Of a stretch of DNA of 64,000 nucleotides, positions 45,362 through 53,381 are shown one piece after another (within the stretch, counting starts at the first letter, position 1; the number at the start of each line of letters is the position of its first letter). The DNA is from Nitratiruptor sp. YY08-10 (GTDB lineage: Bacteria; Campylobacterota; Campylobacteria; Campylobacterales; Nitratiruptoraceae): contig NZ_AP023057.1 in the NCBI RefSeq assembly GCF_016629565.1, forward strand, positions 496,001 to 560,000, written 5' to 3'. The position numbers were made by a program, and so were the translations under genes. The notes below the pieces were generated by a model. It searched no databases, was not told the DNA's origin, and saw nothing but the letters and a program-made list of their open reading frames with translations.

Positions 45362-45909
45362 GACTCGATCTACATCGATACCTCTATTATAAATTTTTCA
45401 ATTCCCTTTTTACCGGCCTCTCGGTCGGTACCATTTTTGTGATTTATGAACCGCTGGAACCTTCTATATACTCTTTGGGAGGTATAGTGTTAGCCCTCGG
45501 TATGCTTGTTATCGCCAAATTTTATGATGTATTGCTCAACATTAAAAGATATTTTCAAATTGGGCTTCTGGTAGAAGTTGTTATATTGGTGTTGGTGAGC
45601 GTTTTTTTGTTGTATCCTTATACCTATATGACGGCTCTTTTTGTCTATGCTGGATATCAACTCACATTTATGTTCGGAGCGTACCTGGTACGGGCTGAAA
45701 CGCTTATCGTTAAAAAGGCGCTTTTTTTGACAAAAGTGGATGTGGCCAAGCAGATCGGTTATCTTGGCGGAATGGTAGGAAGTTATCTTTTTTACAAAAT
45801 CATCCAAGGTTCCAAACAACAGCAAGTGTATGATCTGCATTTTCTCTTGCTTTTGATTGAAATTGTTATAATATGGTTCTTCATCCAATCATTTAAGAGG
45901 AAACGATGA
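45358..45909 (+). CDS. Six-helix membrane protein resembling half of an MFS transporter
   Basis: This 183-residue protein starts at TTG sharing TTGA with the btuB stop. Six hydrophobic segments are visible (about 15-33, 37-55, 66-85, 88-108, 129-147, 160-178), joined by short loops with Lys/Arg in the pattern of an MFS N-terminal half. No second half or frameshift remnant follows; galU starts 4 nt before the stop. It could dimerise to form a transporter, and its position suggests a part in corrinoid uptake. I cannot confirm the family. Confidence 0.7.
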   Translation: MRLDLHRYLYYKFFNSLFTGLSVGTIFVIYEPLEPSIYSLGGIVLALGMLVIAKFYDVLLNIKRYFQIGLLVEVVILVLVSVFLLYPYTYMTALFVYAGYQLTFMFGAYLVRAETLIVKKALFLTKVDVAKQIGYLGGMVGSYLFYKIIQGSKQQQVYDLHFLLLLIEIVIIWFFIQSFKRKR

Positions 45910-46730
45910 TAAAAAAATGTTTATTTCCGGCTGCAGGGTACGGGACAAGGTTTTTACCGGCTACCAAAGCAATCCCAAAAGAGATGCTGCCTATTGTCAA
46001 TAAGCCCTTGATTCAGTACGGTGTAGAAGAGGCGATCGAAGCTGGAATGGATACAATGGCTATCATAACAGGTCGTGGGAAAAGGGCAATAGAGGATCAT
46101 TTTGATATCAGTTATGAACTTGAACATCAAATCAAAGGGACATCCAAAGAGCATCTTTTACAAGATATCCGCAATTTAGTCATGAACTACACATTTACTT
46201 ATACCAGACAAAAAGAGATGAAGGGGCTTGGTCATGCGGTACTTGTAGGCCAGACGCTCATAGGAAATGAGCCCTTTGGTGTTGTACTGGCAGATGACCT
46301 TTGTGAAGGTGAAGGCAAGGGTGTGCTTGCTCAAATGGTAGAACTCTATCACAAATATAAAACTTCCATCGTGGCAGTCATGGAAGTTGAACAAAAAGAT
46401 GTAAGCAAATATGGCGTTATCAGTGGCAAAGAGATCGATGAAGATATTTTTATGGTAGAGGAGATGGTAGAGAAGCCTTCCGTTGAAGAGGCACCAAGCA
46501 ATCTTGCCGTCATTGGACGCTATATCCTTACTCCAGATATCTTTTCTATCCTTGAAGATACAAAGCCGGGAACTGGAGGAGAGATCCAGTTAACGGATGC
46601 ATTACGGGTGCAAGCAAAACAGAATATGGTCATAGCCTATAAATTTAAAGGAAGACGGTTTGACTGCGGGAGTGTGCAAGGGTATGTAGAGGCGACAAAT
46701 TACTTTTATCATAAATTTACCCAAAAGTAG
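45906..46730 (+). CDS. galU: UTP-glucose-1-phosphate uridylyltransferase
   Basis: This 274-residue protein has the nucleotidyltransferase signature FPAAGYGTRFLPATKAIPKE then MLPIVNKPLIQYGVEEA, catalytic region VVLADDLCEGEGKG, the sugar-binding VEKPSVEEAPSNLAVIGRYI and GGEIQLTDAL. It makes UDP-glucose for surface polysaccharides. Overlap (ATGA) with the membrane-protein gene ties it to the cobalamin transcription unit, though the function is unrelated. Confidence 0.97.
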   Translation: MIKKCLFPAAGYGTRFLPATKAIPKEMLPIVNKPLIQYGVEEAIEAGMDTMAIITGRGKRAIEDHFDISYELEHQIKGTSKEHLLQDIRNLVMNYTFTYTRQKEMKGLGHAVLVGQTLIGNEPFGVVLADDLCEGEGKGVLAQMVELYHKYKTSIVAVMEVEQKDVSKYGVISGKEIDEDIFMVEEMVEKPSVEEAPSNLAVIGRYILTPDIFSILEDTKPGTGGEIQLTDALRVQAKQNMVIAYKFKGRRFDCGSVQGYVEATNYFYHKFTQK

Positions 46731-46758
46731 TTAGAATAAAAAGAAAAAAGGAATCATA

Positions 46759-47259
46759 ATGAAAATCGGAGATATCGTAATCGTTGCCAATCTTGGAGAG
46801 ATGAAAGTTTATAAAGCAAATCCAAGAGATTTAGAAGCTGAAGCAGGATTAAAGCCCCAAAACATTAAACTTGATCAAATCAATGCAATCGATTATGTAG
46901 AAGCACACTGGAAAGTAAAAGACATAGTAACGGATGAGGCCGGTCGATTCAAAGCAGATGCCGGAAAAATGGGAGGCAATGCGGGAGAGCGCCATGAACT
47001 AGAAAAGAAACTTGAAGAGGATGTGATCAAAGCGATTGCAGAAGATATTGCAAAAACGGTTGCGGAGCAAAATCCGCCAAAATATTTCTTAGCGTTGCCT
47101 GAAAATATCTTTTCCAGAGTGTGGCAAAAAGTGGAGGGCCTGCAAGCAAAATATCCTGAAGCAGTGAACAAGCTTTTTCGGTACGTAGAACAAGACCTGA
47201 CCAAAACAGACAAAAACAAAATCCCAGAAATCTTCAAAAACCAAGGAAAACATTTCTAA
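46759..47259 (+). CDS. Host-attachment (PF10116-like) family protein
   Basis: This 166-residue cytoplasmic protein begins with a beta-strand region MKIGDIVIVANLGEMKVYKA. It contains GRFKADAGKMGGNAGERHEL, then KKLEEDVIKAIAEDIAKTV, YFLALPENIFSRVWQKV and VEQDLTKTDKNKIPEIF, the arrangement of the host-attachment family related to release-factor eRF1 folds. Biochemical role unknown in general. A hairpin that includes the pepD ribosome site follows its stop. Confidence 0.65.
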   Translation: MKIGDIVIVANLGEMKVYKANPRDLEAEAGLKPQNIKLDQINAIDYVEAHWKVKDIVTDEAGRFKADAGKMGGNAGERHELEKKLEEDVIKAIAEDIAKTVAEQNPPKYFLALPENIFSRVWQKVEGLQAKYPEAVNKLFRYVEQDLTKTDKNKIPEIFKNQGKHF

Positions 47260-47260
47260 T

Positions 47261-47283
47261 ACTTTTGGGTTTTTCCCAAAGGT
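47261..47283 (+). promoter_or_regulatory. Hairpin masking the pepD Shine-Dalgarno
   Basis: CTTTTGGG (47262-47269) pairs with CCCAAAGG (47275-47282) around a T5 loop, with one G-T pair and an extra closing A-T. The right arm contains AAAGG, the only good ribosome site for pepD, 7 nt before its ATG. There is no T-run after the stem, so it is unlikely to be a terminator. Confidence 0.5.
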
Positions 47284-47289
47284 ATCCCT

Positions 47290-48528
47290 ATGCATGTATT
47301 AGAACTTTTTAAAACAATCACTTCCATACCTCACTGTTCTGGGAACACAGAAGCTCTTCGTTCGTTTATTACTGATTTTGCAAAAAAGCAAGGGTTTACG
47401 GTTCGAACAGACAGTGCTGGAAATATATTGTGTTTCAAATCAAAAAGGGAGCTTGTTTTTCAAGCCCACTACGATATGGTCTGTGTTGGAAATGCACCAA
47501 AAATAGAGATTGTGGAAAAAGATGGATACCTTATGGCCAAAAACTCCTCATTAGGGGCAGATAACGGTATCGGTGTGGCAATGATGCTTTCACTGATGCA
47601 AGAGGGGATTGAAGCGGAATACCTTTTTACCAACGATGAGGAGATTGGCCTCGTTGGAGCGATCCATCTTGAGCTTCCTTTGCAAGCAAAGAAGATGATC
47701 AATCTTGACAGTGAAGAGTTTGGTAAAGTCTATGTGGGCTGTGCCGGAGGCGCTGATATTATCGCGACAAAAACTTTAGAGCCCGTTACAGTTAAAAAGA
47801 GTTATTTTTATCACGTACAAGCCAAAAATTTTCCGGGTGGGCATTCTGGTGTGGATATTGATAAAGATATCCCAAATGCCATCAAAGAGTTTGCTTTTTT
47901 TGCAAAAGATGCATTGGTCGTAAACCTCACAGCAGGCGAGCGCAGAAACTCCATTCCGGTTCATCTTAAAGCAGTCATTGCCACAAACAAAGAGCTGCAA
48001 AGTACGCAATATTTCGATGTACAATTGGCTGAATCCCAGCAAAACGCGTATAGGATTATTGGAGATTTGTGTGGATATACTCATGGTGTGAGAGGTTGGG
48101 AAAAAACGTTTGGCATTCCAAAAGTGAGTGCAAATATGGCCCTTGCCGATGTGGAAAAGGGTATTTGTACAATTCAGTGTAGTGTAAGAGCGAACAGTGA
48201 TGAAGAGTTGCATCGGATTATAGAAGAAAATAGATGCTATTTTGAAAATCTAGGCTACAAAGTGGAAGTGAGTGGACAGTATCCGGCATGGAAACCACAG
48301 ATAACACCTTTGGCGCAAGAAATTGCAAAAAAATATGAAAAACTGACACAAAATGTTGAATACAAAGCAATCCATGCAGGGCTTGAGTGTGCCATTTTTG
48401 CCCAAAAATTTCCATCTATGCAGATTGTTTCCATTGGACCCGATATCGAATATCCACATTCAGTGCATGAACGTGTACGATTGGATACAATAGAGCCACT
48501 ATATAAGCTTATAAAAGAGTTGGGATGA
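47290..48528 (+). CDS. pepD: M20-family aminoacyl-histidine dipeptidase
   Basis: This 412-residue zinc peptidase has VFQAHYDMVCVG (first zinc His), SLGADNGIGVAMML (bridging Asp), LFTNDEEIGLVGAIHL (catalytic Glu pair), MINLDSEEFGKVYVGCAGG, and the late HAGLECAIFAQK and GPDIEYPHSVHERV motifs with the lid domain between about 175 and 370. It cleaves Xaa-His dipeptides such as carnosine in the cytoplasm. Shorter than the E. coli enzyme (about 485), but all catalytic parts are present. Confidence 0.93.
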   Translation: MHVLELFKTITSIPHCSGNTEALRSFITDFAKKQGFTVRTDSAGNILCFKSKRELVFQAHYDMVCVGNAPKIEIVEKDGYLMAKNSSLGADNGIGVAMMLSLMQEGIEAEYLFTNDEEIGLVGAIHLELPLQAKKMINLDSEEFGKVYVGCAGGADIIATKTLEPVTVKKSYFYHVQAKNFPGGHSGVDIDKDIPNAIKEFAFFAKDALVVNLTAGERRNSIPVHLKAVIATNKELQSTQYFDVQLAESQQNAYRIIGDLCGYTHGVRGWEKTFGIPKVSANMALADVEKGICTIQCSVRANSDEELHRIIEENRCYFENLGYKVEVSGQYPAWKPQITPLAQEIAKKYEKLTQNVEYKAIHAGLECAIFAQKFPSMQIVSIGPDIEYPHSVHERVRLDTIEPLYKLIKELG

Positions 48529-48935
48529 AAAGAAGACTTTTTTTATTGTTGATCGTTTTGCTTTTTTGGGGTTGTTCTCAAAAATCAGTCCTTTCTAAAA
48601 GGGCTGTTGCGGATATGGTAAGCAACTACTATACGCCATACTCTTCGACAAATATTTTAGTACCTCAATCAATAGATGTGCAGGAGATAAAGCAACTGAG
48701 TGAGACAAAAGCAGTTGCAAAGGTCTGCTATGAATTTCGTTTTTTGACTTCCTATGAGAAATTGGTGCGATATATGAAAGAATATCCCAACTCTTTTTTA
48801 GCCAGGTTTGATGTTGGTCTCGTGGCACTGCTTGGAAGAAAATTTGGCCATTTTGTTGCAGGCGATGTAAAGAGACGATGTGATGAAGTCGTTTTAGAGA
48901 AAAAAAGCGGAAAATGGAGTATTACTCAGATTTGA
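48525..48935 (+). CDS. Hypothetical lipoprotein
   Basis: This 136-residue protein overlaps pepD by ATGA. It has a lipoprotein signal (LLIVLLFWGCSQKS; lipidated Cys at about 17), then an alpha/beta domain with KVCYEFRFLTSYEKLVRYM and a C-terminal DEVVLEKKSGKWSITQI, the closing strand seen in NTF2-like folds. Function unknown. Its last 14 nt overlap the convergent nth gene. Confidence 0.7.
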   Translation: MKRRLFLLLIVLLFWGCSQKSVLSKRAVADMVSNYYTPYSSTNILVPQSIDVQEIKQLSETKAVAKVCYEFRFLTSYEKLVRYMKEYPNSFLARFDVGLVALLGRKFGHFVAGDVKRRCDEVVLEKKSGKWSITQI

Positions 48936-49572
48936 TCTCTCGCTTATCTTCACTATCGCATAAATCATATAAAAAACATTGATCACATTTTGGGTTTTTT
49001 GCCGTACAGATATAACGCCCAAAAAGTACCATTGCCTGATGAATGGCGGCAAGATCCGTTTTGAACGCTTTGACCAAATCCTCTTCTGTCTTTTCTCTCG
49101 TTTTTGCATCGCTTAAACGGAGTCTATGGGCTACTCTGAAAACATGGGTATCTACAGCCATCAGGTTTTTTCCAAAATATTCGATCATTACCACATGGGC
49201 TGTTTTTTGGCCGACGCCTGGCAGTTTTACAAGCTCTTTTTCTGTTTCCGGTATTTTCCCACCATACTTCTCCATCACCATTTTTGCCATAGCTACCAGA
49301 TTTTTGGCTTTATTGTTGAAAAATGAACAAGTTTTGATAAGCTCTTTTACATCCTCTATATCCGCTTTGGCTAAAGACTCGATATCTGGGTATTTTTCAA
49401 AAAGAGCCGGTGTGATCATATTGACTCTTTTGTCGGTACATTGGGCTGAGAGCATGACAGCTACAAGAAGTTCGTAGAGATTTTTATATTTGAGTTCTGT
49501 TTTTGCTGCCGGATAATGTTCAAGGAGTCGTTTTTTAATCTCTGCTATCTCTTCTGCACTTCGTCGTACCAT
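48922..49572 (-). CDS. nth: Endonuclease III (DNA glycosylase/AP lyase)
   Basis: This 216-residue protein has the helix-hairpin-helix LPGVGQKTAHVV with catalytic K123, Asp141 in AVDTHVFRV, LLSAQCTDKRVN-type N-terminal motif (AVMLSAQCTDKRV), and a [4Fe-4S] loop C189-x6-C196-x2-C199-x5-C205. It removes oxidised pyrimidines and nicks the AP site. Start: ATG behind AAAGGG. Divergent from yebC. Confidence 0.97.
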   Translation of the reverse strand: MVRRSAEEIAEIKKRLLEHYPAAKTELKYKNLYELLVAVMLSAQCTDKRVNMITPALFEKYPDIESLAKADIEDVKELIKTCSFFNNKAKNLVAMAKMVMEKYGGKIPETEKELVKLPGVGQKTAHVVMIEYFGKNLMAVDTHVFRVAHRLRLSDAKTREKTEEDLVKAFKTDLAAIHQAMVLFGRYICTAKNPKCDQCFLYDLCDSEDKREIKSE

Positions 49573-49631
49573 TATAAGCCCTTTAATGCTTTTGATATAA
49601 TTTTACCTAAATTTTTGGATGAGGAGAGATA

Positions 49632-50345
49632 ATGGCTGGTCATAATAAATGGTCAAAAGTAAAGCATATCAAAGCGAAAGAGGATGCGAAAAAAGGGAAG
49701 GTCTTTACAAAAGCGGTCCGTGATATCATGACGGCTGTTAGAGATGGCGGACCAAATCCAGATACAAATGCTGCTTTGAGACTTGCGATAGAGCGAGCAA
49801 AAGCGGTTTCTATGCCGCAAGATAACATTAAAAGAGCTATCGATAAAGCAAGCGGTAATTTACCGGGTGTCAAATATGAAGAGATTACCTATGAGGGTTA
49901 TGGGCCTGGTGGTGTGGCAATCATGGTTGAATGTTTAACAGACAATAAAAATAGAACCGTTGCATCTGTTCGTCACGCATTCAGCAAAAGCGGCGGTAGT
50001 CTTGGAACAAGCGGAAGTGTTTCATGGATGTTTGAGAAAAAAGGTGTCATTACAGTCGAGCGGGATGAGAACGAAGATGCAATTATGGAGGCGGCATTAG
50101 AATCGGGAGCAAATGATATTTTAGAGTTTGACGAAGTGCTTGTAATCGAGACGGATCCGGCAGATTTCAATCAAGTCCTTGAAGCGGTAGAGAAAGCTGG
50201 TGCGAAAATTTTGGAAAGCAGTGTCGGACTTGTAGCAACAAACGAGATCGATGTGGATGATGCAACCGCGGAAAAGGTAGAACGTCTTATCGATATGCTC
50301 GAAGAGAATGATGATGTACAAAATGTGTACCATAATATGAAGTAA
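49632..50345 (+). CDS. yebC: YebC/PmpR-family regulatory protein
   Basis: This 237-residue protein begins [20 protein letters not shown], the family signature, and contains the acidic middle ([21 protein letters not shown]) and conserved [20 protein letters not shown]. Family members act as transcription regulators or, as shown for some, help ribosomes through proline-rich stretches. A TATAAT at 49595-49600 and a GAGGAGAG ribosome site precede it. Confidence 0.95.
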   Translation: MAGHNKWSKVKHIKAKEDAKKGKVFTKAVRDIMTAVRDGGPNPDTNAALRLAIERAKAVSMPQDNIKRAIDKASGNLPGVKYEEITYEGYGPGGVAIMVECLTDNKNRTVASVRHAFSKSGGSLGTSGSVSWMFEKKGVITVERDENEDAIMEAALESGANDILEFDEVLVIETDPADFNQVLEAVEKAGAKILESSVGLVATNEIDVDDATAEKVERLIDMLEENDDVQNVYHNMK

Positions 50346-50402
50346 TTGTTAATAATTTTAAGATATAATCAAACCTGTACATTAAATTATCAAAGGAAAC
50401 AG

Positions 50403-51221
50403 ATGAAAAAGATTGTAGCAACTGGACTTATGGCCGTTTCTCTTATCGCAACGCAGGCAATAGCCGCAAAAGTACTTGCAAAAGTGAATGGACATGCGAT
50501 AACAACAGAAGATATCGCTCCTATGCTTTCCCAAATTGGTGCGCGCTTTGAACAGCTTCCGCCACAGATGAAACAGCAGGTCATCGATAAAGCGATCGAG
50601 AGAGAACTTTTGAAAGAAAAAGCGGAAAGAAGCGGAGTTGAAAAGAGTAAGGAGTTCAAAGAGGCTTTGGCGAAAATCAAACGGGACCTCACTTTGCAAA
50701 TCTGGATGAAAAAGAAGTATGACTCAATTAAAGTGACAGATAAAGAGGCGAAAGCGTTCTATCAAAAAAATATCGATAAATTTAAACGTCCTGAACTTGT
50801 TCATGCAAGACACATCTTGGTAAAAAGCGAAAAAGAAGCACAAGATATCATCAATGAGTTGAAAAAAACACCAAAAAACCAACTCAAGCAAAAATTTATC
50901 GAACTTGCAAAAACAAAATCTGTCGGACCAAGTGGGAAAAGAGGCGGAGATCTTGGGTTTTTTAAAAAAGGACAGATGGTTAAGCCTTTTAGTGATGCCG
51001 CTTTCTCTTTGAAACCGGGTACCTTTACCACGAAACCCGTTCAGACACAGTTTGGATACCATATCATCTATGTGGAAGAGAAAAAGCCAGCCGGAACTAT
51101 TCCGTTTGATCAAATCAAAGATCGTATCAAAGCGCAGTTGAAAATGAAAAAATTTCAAGAGATAGTGCAAAAAGAGGCAGAAAAACTGAAAAAAAGCGCA
51201 AAAATCCAAAAAAACATCTAA
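50403..51221 (+). CDS. Periplasmic SurA/PpiC-type peptidyl-prolyl isomerase (Peb4/CBF2-like)
   Basis: The ATG behind AAAGGAAAC gives 272 residues with a signal peptide ending ATQAIAA (about 20); the frame is open further upstream without a signal. An N-terminal SurA-like helical chaperone domain (NGHAITTEDIAPML, QVIDKAIERELLKEKAE) is followed by one parvulin domain (about 135-235: HARHILVKSEKEAQDII, GPSGKRGGDLGFFKKGQMV, TKPVQTQFGYHIIYV) and a coiled tail. It resembles Campylobacter Peb4 and Helicobacter HP0175, which fold outer-membrane proteins. A TATAAT at 50364-50369 gives it its own promoter. Confidence 0.9.
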   Translation: MKKIVATGLMAVSLIATQAIAAKVLAKVNGHAITTEDIAPMLSQIGARFEQLPPQMKQQVIDKAIERELLKEKAERSGVEKSKEFKEALAKIKRDLTLQIWMKKKYDSIKVTDKEAKAFYQKNIDKFKRPELVHARHILVKSEKEAQDIINELKKTPKNQLKQKFIELAKTKSVGPSGKRGGDLGFFKKGQMVKPFSDAAFSLKPGTFTTKPVQTQFGYHIIYVEEKKPAGTIPFDQIKDRIKAQLKMKKFQEIVQKEAEKLKKSAKIQKNI

Positions 51222-51232
51222 AAGGATAGCTG

Positions 51233-52309
51233 ATGGGCGTACGATCGTTTCTAAAGCCAGGAGTAGTTTGGGGCGATGATCTTTTGAAACTCTATGAGTA
51301 TGCAAAAGAGCACTCTTTTGCTCTACCAGCTATTAACGTTGTAGGGACTAATTCTATCAATGCCGTTATGGAAGCTGCCAGGGAAGCAAACTCTCCTGTC
51401 ATCATTCAGCTCAGCAACGGAGGAGCACATTTTTGGGCTGGTAAAGGACTGGATAACGAAGGGCAAAAAGCAGCCATTCTTGGTGCGATTGCAGCAGCAA
51501 AACATGTCCATATCTTGGCTGAAGCGTATGGCGTGAGTGTGGTATTGCATACAGACCACGCGGCAAGAAAACTCCTTCCATGGATCGACGGGCTTTTGGC
51601 CGCTGGGGAAGAGTACTTTAAGCTTCACGGCAAGCCTCTTTTTAGTTCCCATATGCTTGATTTAAGCGAAGAGCCACTGGAAGAGAATCTCTCGACGTGT
51701 GAAGAGTATCTCAGGCGAATGGCACCGCTTGGAATGCATCTTGAAATCGAACTAGGTGTCACTGGTGGAGAAGAAGATGGTGTGGACAATACCGGTATTG
51801 ACAATGCGAAGCTCTATACCCAGCCAGAAGAGGTTGCTGAAGCGTACAAAAGATTAAGTAGCATCAGTCCATATTTTACCATTGCGGCAAGCTTTGGAAA
51901 TGTCCATGGAGTCTATAAGCCGGGACATGTACGGTTGGAGCCTATTATTTTGAAAAACTCTCAAGAATATATTAAAAAGCATTTTGGTATCGATAAAGAA
52001 AAACCTGTGAGCTTCGTTTTTCACGGAGGAAGTGGAAGTGAACTCTCCAAAATCCATGAAGCGATCGATTATGGTGTCGTGAAGATGAACATCGATACCG
52101 ATACCCAGTGGGCATTTTGGAGTGGAGTGAAGGGATATATCGAAAAATATCACGACTATCTCCAAAGCCAGATAGGAAACCCTGAAGGGGAAGATAAACC
52201 AAATAAGAAATATTACGATCCAAGAAAATGGCTTCGAGAAGGTGAAAAGAGTATGAAAGCCAGAGTCATTAAAGCCTACGAGGATCTTCGAAGTCTCAAT
52301 GTAAACTAA
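51233..52309 (+). CDS. fbaA: Class II fructose-bisphosphate aldolase
   Basis: This 358-residue protein belongs to subgroup A of the zinc aldolases. Zinc ligands and catalytic residues are seen in VVLHTDHAARKLLPW (HTDH), LEIELGVTGGEEDGVDN, TIAASFGNVHGVYKPG and VFHGGSGS, with MNIDTDTQWAFW for the phosphate site. It acts in glycolysis/gluconeogenesis; in an autotroph mainly toward hexose. Ribosome site AAAAGGA. Its stop codon forms part of a hairpin shared with the convergent gene. Confidence 0.96.
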   Translation: MGVRSFLKPGVVWGDDLLKLYEYAKEHSFALPAINVVGTNSINAVMEAAREANSPVIIQLSNGGAHFWAGKGLDNEGQKAAILGAIAAAKHVHILAEAYGVSVVLHTDHAARKLLPWIDGLLAAGEEYFKLHGKPLFSSHMLDLSEEPLEENLSTCEEYLRRMAPLGMHLEIELGVTGGEEDGVDNTGIDNAKLYTQPEEVAEAYKRLSSISPYFTIAASFGNVHGVYKPGHVRLEPIILKNSQEYIKKHFGIDKEKPVSFVFHGGSGSELSKIHEAIDYGVVKMNIDTDTQWAFWSGVKGYIEKYHDYLQSQIGNPEGEDKPNKKYYDPRKWLREGEKSMKARVIKAYEDLRSLNVN

Positions 52310-52332
52310 AGCAGCAGTTATGGCTGCTTTAG
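52306..52332. terminator. Shared bidirectional hairpin between fbaA and the M14 peptidase gene
   Basis: CTAAAGCAGC (52306-52315) and GCTGCTTTAG (52323-52332) form a perfect 10-bp stem with a 7-nt loop. The left arm contains the fbaA TAA (52307-52309) and the right arm contains the TAA of the convergent gene (52331-52329). No T-run follows on either strand beyond short TTTA/TTTAC stretches, so termination strength is uncertain; protection of both 3' ends is also possible. Confidence 0.65.
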
Positions 52333-53381
52333 ACAGGACAAACGGTTAGTCTCATCCTTGTTTTATAATCTTCTTTGAGCAAAAATTGCTGAGGTTTAGA
52401 GAAACAGAAGCTTTGCCAATTGAGATTGATATGTTTTCCTATCAAATAACTTCCCCGATTGCCGTCTATTGCAATAACTTCGATATTGCTTCCTTTTGGA
52501 ATTTTAATAGTACTACTTTTTGAAAATTTATGAATACTTCCATTAATTTTTAATGTTACGGTAGGTGTTTTATGGTGATTCCAAAGAGTCTCATCATGAA
52601 TAAGCTGATCGATAGAAGGAGCAAGTTCAATTTTGTATCGTTTAAAAAACTCTCTTAGCATGACAAGATGAGTATAAATTTTTTGATCGAGACGAAGCTG
52701 TTTTGAAGCTTCGATACAATAAGCCTTGATATCATGCTGCAAACACCAGCCTGTTAATGCGTTTCGCTGCTCTTTGTGTCGTGAGCTTGTAAATGTTCTT
52801 GTGTTGAGTAGTCCCAGTTTATAATGGGCAAAATGGGGATTCGCATCTTTTAAAATAGAAGAAGCCTCCTCATAAAGATGAAAGTTTTTATATACATTTT
52901 CATCAATAACAATAGATTGTCCCCAATGGTTAGGATTTTTCCTAGCAAAACCGTATCCATCATGCATAGATATGACAACATCTGGCCGAAATTCCAAGAT
53001 AGCCGATTTTAAAAGCTCAACAAAATATCTATCCGGGTCTTTTTTATCTATATGGGCAAATTTTCTGTTCATATCTCCGTTATAGCCTCGCATTTTGGCT
53101 AGAATGGAGGTGAAGTTGCTACGTGGGATAATGATAAGCTCACCTCGTTTGATATCGCAATCTACTAAAAGATCGCTTGCTTTATAAGCCCCGATTTCAT
53201 TACCATGAATCCCTCCAATTATCAAAACTCGCTTCCCGGGGAGTTTTCCTTTTTTTACATGGTATTCAAAAGGTTTCTTCATTAGATCGATGTGGACTTT
53301 TGAACTATTTTTAGCAAAAAGTGGAGATGCGCTTAGAAGTGCACTAGTTATTATAAATTTTCTTCGGCTAAGATTTTCCAT
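52329..53381 (-). CDS. Tat-exported M14-type carboxypeptidase (Csd4/Pgp1-like)
   Basis: The start chosen gives 350 residues and a twin-arginine signal peptide NLSRRKFIITSALLSASP (3-20). An M14 metallocarboxypeptidase fold follows: zinc ligands H59 and E62 (GGIHGNEIGA) and H140 (ISMHDGYGF), substrate N105/R106 (MNRKF), and E224 (YCIEASKQL) as likely catalytic Glu; a beta-rich C-terminal domain completes it. Together with the coupled YkuD gene it resembles the Helicobacter Csd4/Csd6 and Campylobacter Pgp1/Pgp2 pair, which trim peptidoglycan peptides and set cell curvature. Those M14 enzymes have Gln in place of the first zinc His, as I recall; this one has His. Its start region carries three 7-bp repeats. 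Confidence 0.8.
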   Translation of the reverse strand: MENLSRRKFIITSALLSASPLFAKNSSKVHIDLMKKPFEYHVKKGKLPGKRVLIIGGIHGNEIGAYKASDLLVDCDIKRGELIIIPRSNFTSILAKMRGYNGDMNRKFAHIDKKDPDRYFVELLKSAILEFRPDVVISMHDGYGFARKNPNHWGQSIVIDENVYKNFHLYEEASSILKDANPHFAHYKLGLLNTRTFTSSRHKEQRNALTGWCLQHDIKAYCIEASKQLRLDQKIYTHLVMLREFFKRYKIELAPSIDQLIHDETLWNHHKTPTVTLKINGSIHKFSKSSTIKIPKGSNIEVIAIDGNRGSYLIGKHINLNWQSFCFSKPQQFLLKEDYKTRMRLTVCPV

